From Candolleomyces eurysporus (taxonomy: Eukaryota > Basidiomycota > Agaricomycetes > Agaricales > Psathyrellaceae): a stretch of 24,163 bases of DNA. Position 1 is the stretch's first letter. Every line of letters begins with the position of its first letter. The notes below the pieces were generated by a model. The model made no database searches. It saw nothing but the letters and a program-made list of their open reading frames with translations, and was not told the origin of the DNA. The translations under genes and the position numbers were made by a program. Positions 11,111 through 19,529 of this stretch are shown one piece after another. The stretch is taken from NCBI GenBank assembly GCA_027579435.1, contig JANBPK010001327.1, positions 1-24,163 on the forward strand, written 5' to 3'.

Positions 11111-11696
11111 GTCCAGCTAGACTCCAGTATGTCTGGTGGACTTCCACTGAACTTTCACTGGACTTATCCTAAAAAATGAAATTTATGCTCAATGTCCAGT
11201 AAAAGTCCGGTAGGGTCTGGTGGAAGTCCAGTGGAGTCCAGTGGACTCTGGTATTTTTTTTGGTATTTGTCCAGGACCTATCCAGTGCAAGTCTGGTTGG
11301 TGTCCAGCATTAGTCCAGTGGATTTCCAGTGTGATGTTATTTTATGGTGCATTATTCCATTAAAATTCTGGTGGAATTCCACCAGACTTCTGGCAGAGTC
11401 TACTGTATACAGATCTTGCATTTTTCCATTGAAACCCTGGTGGAATTCCACTGGATTTTTTACAATTTGGTATTCCATTAAAATTCCAGTGGAATTCTGC
11501 TGGACTCCCAGTGGAGTCCGCTGTATGCAGATGTTTTGCATTTGTCCATTAAAACTCTGGTGGAATTCCACCAGATTTTTAACAATTTGGACTATAACTT
11601 GAACTCAATGAATGAAAACCTGCTTTTTGCTAAAAAAAATAATAATCTAGTACAAGTCTATTGGACTTTTACCAGATTTTCACTGGATTTTTAATA
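11111..11696. repeat. CCAGTGG/CCACTGG-rich repeat block with a 118-bp tandem duplication
   Basis: Dense variants of TCCAGTGGA, in both orientations, recur every 15-30 bases, often as near-palindromes such as TGGTGGAATTCCACCA. Within it, a 118-bp unit starting CATTAAAATTC is duplicated in tandem (11358-11475 and 11476-11593); each unit holds two related half-units. The block lies just past the stop of the KDZ transposase, where terminal or subterminal repeats of that element would be expected, but no partner block was found at the other end. Confidence 0.7.
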
Positions 11697-11744
11697 GATT
11701 AATAGTTAGTTACACAGAAAACAAAATGTTACTATCAAACTGCT

Positions 11745-13883
11745 TCAGTCAACTGGTGCTACTACTATTGCAACCATTTCATCCTCCTCTTCCCTCTCAA
11801 TATCTTCTTTGTTATTGTTATCTCCATCAATCTCTTGAATAGTTGCATTGGCATAGTCTGCTTGCTTTTGAAGAACTTGCTTGGTATGAATATAGAGAAG
11901 ACTGTGCAAATACCATTTAAAATTACTGATAACCATTTGTTTCAGTATAGACTGAAAGCTTAAAATCCAAGCATTGAGCTGTTCAGATGCCTGAGGATTG
12001 AATGCATGTTTTCATTGTAATATGCCATCTGCATTTTCTTCTTGAATGACAAGATTGGGATTACTTCCATCCATTGGAGTTGAGTGCGCCAGGTTTGACA
12101 AAGGACATCACTGTGCTTGTGGTTAGTATAGTGATAAGTGTCTACTATAAATCTAGAGTCTTTCCAAGTAGAAAATGCAGTGCCATTAGCCACAGCAGTT
12201 CTGAAAACCATGCAGCCTTTGTCAATGCAAATATAACTAGGCCAAGACTCTTCTGTAGGACCCATTTTTTTCAAAAAGCACAGAATGTTTGTTAGTGATT
12301 CAGACTTGTCATATAAATCCCATCCAATAACAACTCCACAAGAATAGCAGACAGATTCAGTGCAGTAAAATTTGGCAGGACCAAAGTAGTGCTTTCTTTG
12401 TGCCACAGCTTCATCATTGTCAAAAGTGTCATGAGCTTGGAGCAGCTTGTGGGTTGCAATAACGGTTTCATTCAAGGTATTCATTTGGCCTTGAGATCAT
12501 GCACCGAATACCTGAGAGATTACTCTGGCTATGAGCATCAAGATACTTTTTCCAGTCCCTTTGATGAGCTTGGCAAGCTTTAGTTCTATGCACAGAAGAG
12601 TTTTCACAGCAATCACACAACAGCAGTCTCCCTATTTTGCAACATGAATGTCACAAAATGCTTCACCTCTGGCATTTGCCAAAGCACTGATACATCCTGG
12701 ATAAGCACAATGCTAAAAAAAAAGCTTTTAGTTGTTATTAATTTATGCAAAGCAAAAAAAAAGACTTACTGTGGGTGACATCACTATTCCATCAACTACA
12801 ACCACTTTAATAGGATCATAGTCTTTTGGATCTTGGCCTTGATCATTTTGGACCAAACCTCTGTTCATGGGTACACTCTTTACAAAAATGGCCTTCAGAG
12901 GCTTTAATAAATCCATTGGCACCCAAGATTTCAAAGGCAATATCTGTGACTTCATCAATGTTGACTTTCTCTGGTGCAATCAAGTTGATCTTGGAATCTT
13001 GGGCCACCATACAAATGGTTTGATGTACATATGCCTGCCAAACATGACATCTTGTGATCTTAATTCCCTCCTGGCAACCAAAATTGTCATTAAAGAACTC
13101 TGTAATAACAGATCCAGAAGCATGGAAGCTATATGTAGTACTAGTAACAGCATTGGTGAAAACTCGGTCACCCCAGAGAGATTGCCCAAGTTTGAGATAA
13201 GGTGCAGAGTTAACATAACATTGATCATAGGCTTTAGAGGTAGGACTTTGTTTGATTTGATCATGATCTGCATAGTAGGATGCTTTACAAGAGTTGCAAA
13301 AGCTTTGGAGCACAAATGCAAATTTGCAAACATTAGTTCCTTTGAGCAAAGTGACTTGAGGTATATCATGATAGTGTGTATTCTGGGTCAAAGAGAATGG
13401 TGAGCAACTAGAAGCTTCACACTGGTATGACCCAGGACAAATAAGATGCATAGGCTCAATTGCTTTGTATGAGACAGTCTTTCATCTATGAGCAATATTA
13501 CCAGTAGATTTGAATGGATTGAGCTTGAGCAGAGTAATCCTTCTGTCCAGCTTATAGGATAAAGCAGCCACAGACTTGTCACAATAAAGAGCATCAGGAG
13601 TCAAGGCTATGATTTCATCATGAGGTAAAAACAACTCTGCACGAGTTTCTTAAAGCCTGATACCCAGAAGGATTTGAGAAAAGACAATTATCCAACTTTT
13701 AATTTGTCTTCCAGGTTCTTTATTCCATTTGCTATGCTGCCATTGTTCATGAAGGTTCAAGAATTGGAGGTTTTCAGTCAGACTGAACCAAAGTACAAGT
13801 ACAGTTGCCAAAGAGATATCATCTCTAAAGTTCAGTTGAATGAACTAGGCAAACTCTTCAAAAGAAATATCAGGAAAAGGCAT
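11745..13883 (-). pseudogene. KDZ transposase with CxC5 and CxC6 cysteine clusters, broken
   Basis: Minus strand, start proposed at ATG 13883 (MPFPDISFEEFA). Order: N-terminal helical region; CxC5-type cluster (HLICPGSYQC...C, then FCNSCKASYYADH, about 13460-13260); a stretch ending GHFCKECTHEQRFG; a CxC6-type cluster (VVVDGIVMSPT|HCAYPGC...FCDIHV...CDCCEN...TKACQAHQRDWKKYLD, about 12820-12540) split by an intron at 12713-12769. The transposase core has YICIDKGCMVFRT, RFIVDTYHYTNHKHSD and QASEQLNAWILSFQSILKQM, whose Asp, Asp and Glu residues are the likely catalytic acids. The C-terminal tail is acidic, with a stop at 11745. Damage: frameshifts near 12640, 12480 and 12075, a TGA before KHAFNPQ (about 12010), and a stop near 13480. 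It would be a nuclear transposase; as written it is non-functional. Confidence 0.8.
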
Positions 13884-14060
13884 AGAAGTTGAGGTGGCAT
13901 AGGCAGAAAAGAGCCAAGCCAAGCATATAACCAGAAATCCAATGGATGAGAAGCATAGGGACAAAAGAAAAGCCAGCCAAATTCATAGAAAGTCAAGCAC
14001 ACTACAAAAATATAGAGAATGCCATGGAGTTAAAAGTAGTCACAATTAAATACAGACTAC

Positions 14061-16151
14061 TTACTTGCGCTTCTTATGAAACTTGGTAAAGCCCTTAGAA
14101 GCCTTGGTGGCAGCATACTCACCCAGAGCCTGTTGCTGTTTCACATTACTAATCCAGTTCCTCAGTTCAACCAAAGAGTATTGCCCATTACTCTTGTATC
14201 TGTCTCCCCAAACCATCTTTTCAGATTTGCACCCTTCAACCAATCCAGCATATCAGCACAAGCAGCAATGGTGGAGCTTAGCTTTTCCAAATCATTGACA
14301 TGAGCCAGCCAATCATGAAATGAAGACTTGCCCTACCAAACACTTCTGATATTGTCTGTTTTGATGACCAGATTGGAAGGCCAGGAGCCATCACTCTGCT
14401 TCCTCTTTCAAACCTGTATAGCAGACTGGATAACATCATAGTGCTGTACATCAATGTGTACATTGGAGGACTTGGCATTAGCCAAAAGTCTGGCATAGTC
14501 CTTCTGCATATCACAGGACTCCAAGATCTGCATTTTGAGCATTTGACCAACAGGGATTTCAGCATCCTCCTCAATAGGGGTCTCAGAAGCTGCAGAGTGT
14601 GAACCACAGGAGCAGGTCCCAGATTCATAAGACACAGCACAACCAGCAAGAGGAGCAGCAAAATAAGGGATTGGTTCCATCTCTCCAATGACAAAGTCTG
14701 ACTGTATATTGTCAATCAGAAAGAATCAACATAATATAAAGCAAGTTATAACATACCGACAAGGGATACAACTCCACCTGATCATTCTTGAATCCAGGCC
14801 ATTTTTTGGCTAAAGCTGGTAACAAGTTCCAAAGCTCTGATAAACACAATGTTGAACTTTACGTGAAATGGGCGTCTGATCTAGCGCTCAATCACTTACC
14901 TATCACGTGATTATGTACACGTATGGACACGTAGTAGTCTATTATTAGATAGGTCTGGACTTGGCCAGAAGTTCGATATACGTAGATATCATGTTTCATG
15001 TACATCATACTGCGTCATCCTTAGTCAGTAGCTTATTGTACTACGTCATAAGCTCAGTCAGCATGACGTGCAAAGCACGCAATGCTCAGTCAGCCAACTG
15101 GTGCACAGACCAGTTGAGTGACCTATAGTGACGTGACTGTCACACAGTAGAAACGTATAAATAGCACCTATGTAGTAGCTAGTTTCTACAGAACAATTTG
15201 TACTATCAAGTACTCTTCTACACACGCTTACAGCACACCTCGCATCAACAACACCCTCTCACCTCCATCAAGCTACAGGCAAGGTATGATGTCAGATCAT
15301 ACTCAGTATTCTAGGGCTACGTTTCTGCGCAGGTTGTTCCCTTGTACTTGCAATGGCGAGTACGACAGGATCTCCCTCTTCTGCGAACATGGCTGTTCAA
15401 CACACAAAGCTTTGAAATTTGAGTAAAATCAGCCACATTTGGAACAATAGATGTGGCCTTGGAACTGGTAACTGCATAGTAAACCACAGCATCAACAATG
15501 ATGGTGTTGTCACCAGGAATCTCAACATCAGCCATGTTAAAAACAGGCTGATGTCCACAAGCAAAACCTCCAACAGTGCAAGAGGCACCATTGGCAGGCT
15601 GTTGCTCTGGAGAAGGTGATCTCATGGCCTGATCTGTGTTTACTAAATTATGTTTACTAAATTACACCAGGTGTTCTGTTCAACTATGACAGTAAACCAC
15701 CACATACCTTCAATCACAATCTCAACAGAGATTGCGTGAGCTTTCCCCTCATCCATAGGCTTTCCAGCATCACTGTCAGAACTCTGTACTCAAGATTAAA
15801 ATTAACATGCACAAGAATAGACAAGAAACTCACCTCTTCCATAGCATTATCTCCAGTTTCAATAGCATGGGCCTTCCCCTTATCCATAGGCTTTCCAGTA
15901 TCATTGTCAAGGCTCTGTAACCAAGATGACAATCAAACATGCACTAAGATAGACAAGGAACTCACCTCTTCCATAGCATTATCTCCAGCCTCAATAGCAT
16001 GGGCCTTCTTTATCCATAGGCTTTCCAGTATCACTGTCAGAGCTTTGTATAAAATAGACAAGAAACTCACCTCTTCCATAGCATTATCTCTAGTTTCAAT
16101 AGCATGAATCTTCCCCTTATCCATAGGCTTTCCAGTATCACTGTCAGAGCT
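14061..16151 (-). pseudogene. KDZ-element companion gene (unknown function) with repeated 5' exons
   Basis: Minus strand, upstream of the KDZ transposase. Four repeat exons (see separate entry) are followed by an intron at 15634-15707 and an exon reading MRSPSPEQQPANGASC...FACGHQPVFN...NVADF. After removal of the solo LTR at 14850-15402 the exon continues LSELWNLLPALAKKWPGF, then an intron at 14702-14756 (GTATGT...TATACAG) and SDFVIGEMEPIPYFAAP with a CSCGS motif. The tail includes WLVEGCKSEKMVWGDRY and a basic end KFHKKRK, with a stop at 14061. A one-base frameshift lies near 15428 and stops near 14410 and 14335. The stop codon overlaps a good splice donor (CAA|GTAAGTAG), so splicing into a downstream exon is possible. 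I do not recognise a domain. Position and strand suggest an accessory protein of the KDZ element. Confidence 0.55.
14845..15407 (+). mobile_element. 553-bp solo LTR (14850-15402), family A, plus orientation
   Basis: Starts TGTTGAACTTTACGTG and ends CATGGCTGTTCAACA, an 8-bp perfect inverted terminus (TGTTGAAC/GTTCAACA) with TG...CA ends. A five-base duplication CACAA flanks it at 14845-14849 and 15403-15407. A TATA-like box (GTATAAATAG) lies at about 15157-15166. A reading frame opens at ATGATG (15286) and runs to the LTR's 3' end (MMSDHTQYSRATFLRRLFPC..., 39 codons inside the LTR). No internal retroelement sequence adjoins it. It interrupts the KDZ companion gene. Confidence 0.9.
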
Positions 16152-16198
16152 CTGTAATCAAGATTAAGATCAAACACACTTTAAAATAGACAAGAAAC
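15708..16198 (-). repeat. Tandem array of exon-plus-intron units
   Basis: Four units on the minus strand, each an exon plus an intron. Exons: 16071-16151 (81 nt), 15966-16042 (77 nt), 15834-15914 (81 nt), 15708-15783 (76 nt, diverged 3' end). Full exons encode 27 residues, starting SSDSDTGKPMDKGK and ending DNAMEE, bounded by phase-0 junctions (GAG|GTGAGTT ... TTACAG|AGC). Introns: 16043-16070 (28 nt), 15915-15965 (51 nt), 15784-15833 (50 nt). The intron 5' of the first exon (16152-16198) is cut at its donor by the Harbinger element. Because both full-length exons are multiples of three with phase-0 borders, copy number can change without breaking the frame. Confidence 0.8.
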
Positions 16199-16201
16199 TT
16201 A

Positions 16202-16246
16202 GGGTCTGTTCGGCAACCCAGATTTCCAGTGCGCGCGCTGGAAATC
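16202..16246 (+). repeat. Harbinger left terminal sequence with near-palindrome
   Basis: GGGTCTGTTCGGCAACCC is followed at once by GATTTCCAG-TGCGCGCG-CTGGAAATC, which can fold into a 9-bp stem around a GC-rich loop. Terminal hairpin-like motifs of this kind are candidate transposase or SANT-protein binding sites; binding is inference. Confidence 0.65.
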
Positions 16247-16330
16247 TAGCTCAGTGAAAGCTCGGCGGTCATGACTAAGCACCCAAATTCGGTGCGCACG
16301 CCCCTAACATAGCTTAATGATAATCAATTG

Positions 16331-17757
16331 TTGTCTTTGCATCTATTCCTCATCATCTTGCTCACTTTACACATGAAAACAACCAAGAAGACTATGATAG
16401 TGGCCACCAAAGTGCTATAATAGCACTTGCAGCCTACATTATCCAAGTAGCCAGTGTCTGTGCTGTCATATATGCACAACCTGGCTATTGGAGTCAGCCA
16501 TATCATACATCAGCTCTATCTGAACGTGCATGGGTTCAAGAGCTGGTTGATGGGCACCCAGCACGTATCCGAAATGAGCTGGGAATGCATCTTCATGTTT
16601 TCCTTGCTTTCATATATAAACTTTGGGTTACTTGCGGCCTCACTGATTCACAATATGTTGATCTTGAAGAGCAAGCAGCCATCTTTCTCTACATGTCTGT
16701 TACTGGTTTATCCATAAGGCATGTAGAAAAGCGGTTTCAGCGATCAAATGACACTATCAGCAAGTGAGCCATCTGTTCTGTCAAAATGTGCCATTCTTTG
16801 TTCAATTTCAATCAGATATTATATTTGGGTTTTAAACGCACTTACACATCCAGAATACGGCTTCTACAAGAAGTATGTGTCACTTCCCAAGAATGATGAC
16901 CCCATCCCACCCTTTATCCTTAACAATCCCAAATTCTATCCATTCCTCCATGGTGCTCTGGGTGCAATTGATGGAACTCATATTAATTGTACACCCTCTG
17001 CAAGTGAATAGGCTGGAGCATGGAACTGAAAGGGTGGAGTTTCCCAAAACTGTCTTGCAATCTCATTCTTCTCGCTTCAGTTTCTCTACATGGTCACTGG
17101 GTGCGAGGGGGCAGCTGCGGATGCAACACTTTACGCAAATGCGCGTTTTATGGATCTGTACATTCCTGATGGCAAGTACTACCTTGCTGATGCAGGGTTT
17201 GCATCTTGCCATGGCTTACTTGTGCCATATTGAGGAGTTGTGGTACCATCTTGCAGAATAGGGTCAAGCTTCAATGTGGTTGGTTTCTTACTACTGCTTC
17301 TTTGACCCAGATACACTAACTGTTGTGCAATAGACCAAGAAATTGTGAAGAAATTTTTAACCTCCGGCATGCACAGGCCTGCAATGTAGTGGAGTGGATC
17401 TTTGGGGTTGTCAAAAAGCGCTGGGACATTCTTACTTGAGCACCCCACTTTAATATGTCTATTCAGGCATGCATCCCTGCTGGGCTGGCTGCACTTCATA
17501 ACTTTATCATGGAGCACGATATTGATGATGTGGAGGATTTGGTAGCTGAAGTTGAAGACCCAGCCCTTGGCCATAACCCAAATTATGGCAATCTTGCAGT
17601 TTCACAACCAACTCAGCAAGAAAAACAATATGCGGACAATATGAAGAATGAAATTGCGCAGGATATGCGGGATAGTTATCAACAACTACTACATGAACAT
17701 GAACAAGAGGTGGTTGATCAGTATCTGGGTATAAATGACTATTATGGATCAGGGTAA
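16331..17757 (+). pseudogene. PIF/Harbinger DDE transposase, broken
   Basis: The N-terminal part (PYHTSALSERAWVQELVDGHP, about 16500-16560) and helical block (LEEQAAIFLYMSVTGLSIRH, VEKRFQRSNDTISK) lead to a 52-nt intron at 16764-16815 (GTGAGC...AATCAG). The DDE core keeps all three acids: GAIDGTHIN (Asp at 16970-16972), KYYLADAGF (Asp at 17189-17191) and VEWIFGVVKKRWDI (Glu at 17392-17394). The C terminus is PAGLAALHNFIMEHDIDDVED, then an acidic tail with a stop at 17755. Stops at 17009, 17231 and 17437 and frameshifts (about 17020-17260 and 17260-17330) disable it. No good ATG is visible in frame; the start codon is probably lost, or in a first exon not recognised. The enzyme would excise and insert the element at TWA sites in the nucleus. 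Confidence 0.85.
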
Positions 17758-18471
17758 AGGGGAAAGGGGAGCAGATTATAATGAAGACGATGTGATGGAA
17801 GACGAGTAGATATCCAACCAGGTATCCGATTAGGGTATAGTGATGAAATAAAGGATAGAAAGTTAAAGGAGTGTATGATGGTTAAAATATATCATCTAGA
17901 TTCAGCAATGATCTGATTCAGGCCTCTCAAACCTCAGGCTCTGTCAATACAAGGTATATATCAACACAAGCATGGCAGTTCTCCCACAAAAGATTGATCA
18001 GAGCCACACATTGCCCAATATCCAACCAGGTTTCTTGTTGAACAGCAGTAATTGCCCGTTGACCATGCTTTGGAGTGTTGTCAACAGGGGGTTGACTTGG
18101 AGCTGGTCGAGCAATCTGCTCAATGCTCATACTTGCTCGTGCAACACTCTGGGTCAGCGTCATCAGCATCTTGCTCCGCTCGCTGAGACAAACCCGCTTT
18201 CCAGAAGGTTGAGATAGCATATTGAAATCAAATTCATCCACTGATATCTTCCTACCAACACTGATAACAGGTTGGGATGAGGGTGNAGGCTGGAAGTGTG
18301 GGAGTGATTGGGATGAGAGTGGGGGTGATTGGGATGCAGGGGGTGGGAAAGCATTCTGGGTTAAAGGAATCTCCAAATGAAAATGAGCATCTTATATTTA
18401 AACAAAAAACAAAGGAGAGACATACTTCATCAGGGAGCTCTACATTGTCATTCTCAATATTCCAGGAAGGG

Positions 18472-19056
18472 CTATGATGGCCATTTTGAGGCAAAGACTG
18501 CTCTTGAGAAGCTACCTGAGGCCCCAATACTCCCATCCGAGGGCTGAAAGACATTATGGCCTTTTGGGACAGCATCAGGGAGAATCTGGGACATCAGGGC
18601 AAGATGAACCCATCCTTGGTTCTTGAACTTGGCAGCATCAGGGTTTTTAACCACAAATGCCTCCCAGACAGCTTGAGAGTCGGCTGTGATGCTACAGCCT
18701 GTCCTATCATCCCAAGACCAGCCTGAAAGGCCCCTGAGCTTCAACATAAGCTCATAGGTAGCCTTCAGCTGAAATAGCACAATTAGTGAAAGGAAACACC
18801 CCCAAAAAGCATGATTTTGCACCCTAGACCACTTATATTTGCATGAAGACAAGGTTTTAGGGGCCCTTTTGGCATCTGCTTCCTTTGCAAATTGCAGGGC
18901 AGCCCGTACACCCTCGAAAACTGGCTCTTTGAAGTTTCCTGTTGAACAGCCATGTTCGCAGAAGAGGGAGATCCTGTCGTACTCACTGTTGCAAGTACAA
19001 GGGAACAACCTGTGCAGAAATGTAGCCCTAGAATACTGAGTATGATCTGACATCAT
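18472..19056 (-). CDS. Candidate chimeric ORF: LTR-encoded leader fused to SANT domain
   Basis: A 194-codon open frame starts at ATG 19056 inside the solo LTR (MMSDHTQYSRATFLHRLFPC, then a Cys/His motif ending CEHGCST) and crosses the LTR end into GNFKEPVFEGVRAALQ of the Harbinger SANT protein without a frame break. It ends at 18472. The intron at 18769-18822 is exactly 54 nt and free of stops, so spliced and unspliced messages both stay open. A TATA-like box (TATATATA, about 19183-19190) lies about 130 bp upstream on the same strand within the LTR. The fused protein keeps most of the SANT-like domain but lacks its first helix. Expression is not shown; it may be a chance open frame. Confidence 0.45.
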   Translation of the reverse strand: MMSDHTQYSRATFLHRLFPCTCNSEYDRISLFCEHGCSTGNFKEPVFEGVRAALQFAKEADAKRAPKTLSSCKYKWSRVQNHAFWGCFLSLIVLFQLKATYELMLKLRGLSGWSWDDRTGCSITADSQAVWEAFVVKNPDAAKFKNQGWVHLALMSQILPDAVPKGHNVFQPSDGSIGASGSFSRAVFASKWPS

Positions 19057-19508
19057 ACCTTGCCTGTAGCTTGATGGAGGTGAGAGGGTGGTGTTGATGC
19101 TGAGTGTGCTGTAAGCGTGTAGTAGAAGAGTACTTGAGAGTACAAGTTGTTCTGTAGAAACTAGCTACTACATCAGTGCTATATATACGTTTCTACTATG
19201 TGACTGTCATGTCACTATAAGTCACTCAACTGGTCTGTGCACCAGTTGGCTGACTGAGCATTGCGTGCTAAGCACATCATGCTGACTGAGCCTATGACAT
19301 AGTACAATAGGCTACTGACTAAGGATGACATAGTATGATGTACATGAAACATGATATCTACGTATGTCGAACTTCTGGCCAAGTCCAGACCTATCTAATA
19401 ATAGACTACTACATGTAACTACGTGTCCATACGTGTACATAATCACGTGATAGGTAAGTGGTTGAGCGCTAGATCAGACGCTCATTTCACGTAAAGTTCA
19501 ACATTTCC
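18935..19508 (-). mobile_element. 564-bp solo LTR (18940-19503), family A, minus orientation
   Basis: Second copy of the LTR family at 14850-15402, in the opposite direction, with the same TGTTGAAC...GTTCAACA ends. A perfect TTTCC duplication flanks it (18935-18939, 19504-19508). It contains the same TATA-like region and the same 39-codon frame, with two residue differences from the other copy (Arg/His and Gly/Ser). It lies inside the Harbinger SANT gene. Confidence 0.9.
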
Positions 19509-19529
19509 ACCATCCCCAGCCTTAGCCCT

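Larger units (their letters stand above)
11111..16198 (-). mobile_element. KDZ-type DNA transposon, partial, interrupted by later insertions
   Basis: This interval groups the CCAGTGG-rich block, the KDZ transposase and the upstream companion gene, all on the minus strand or adjoining it. The solo LTR at 14850-15402 and the Harbinger element from 16202 are later insertions. The 5' side of the companion gene is cut off by the Harbinger element and does not reappear in the window. The ends of the KDZ element and its target duplication are not identified, so both limits are provisional. Confidence 0.5.

Noticed and set aside
12867..13403. 178-codon plus-strand frame
   Set aside because: It is the antisense shadow of the KDZ transposase CxC5 region, which has family motifs on the minus strand.
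14850..19503. One large DNA transposon with 550-bp inverted termini
   Set aside because: Each arm has its own TG...CA ends and its own different 5-bp duplication (CACAA, TTTCC), which fits two separate solo LTRs of one family.
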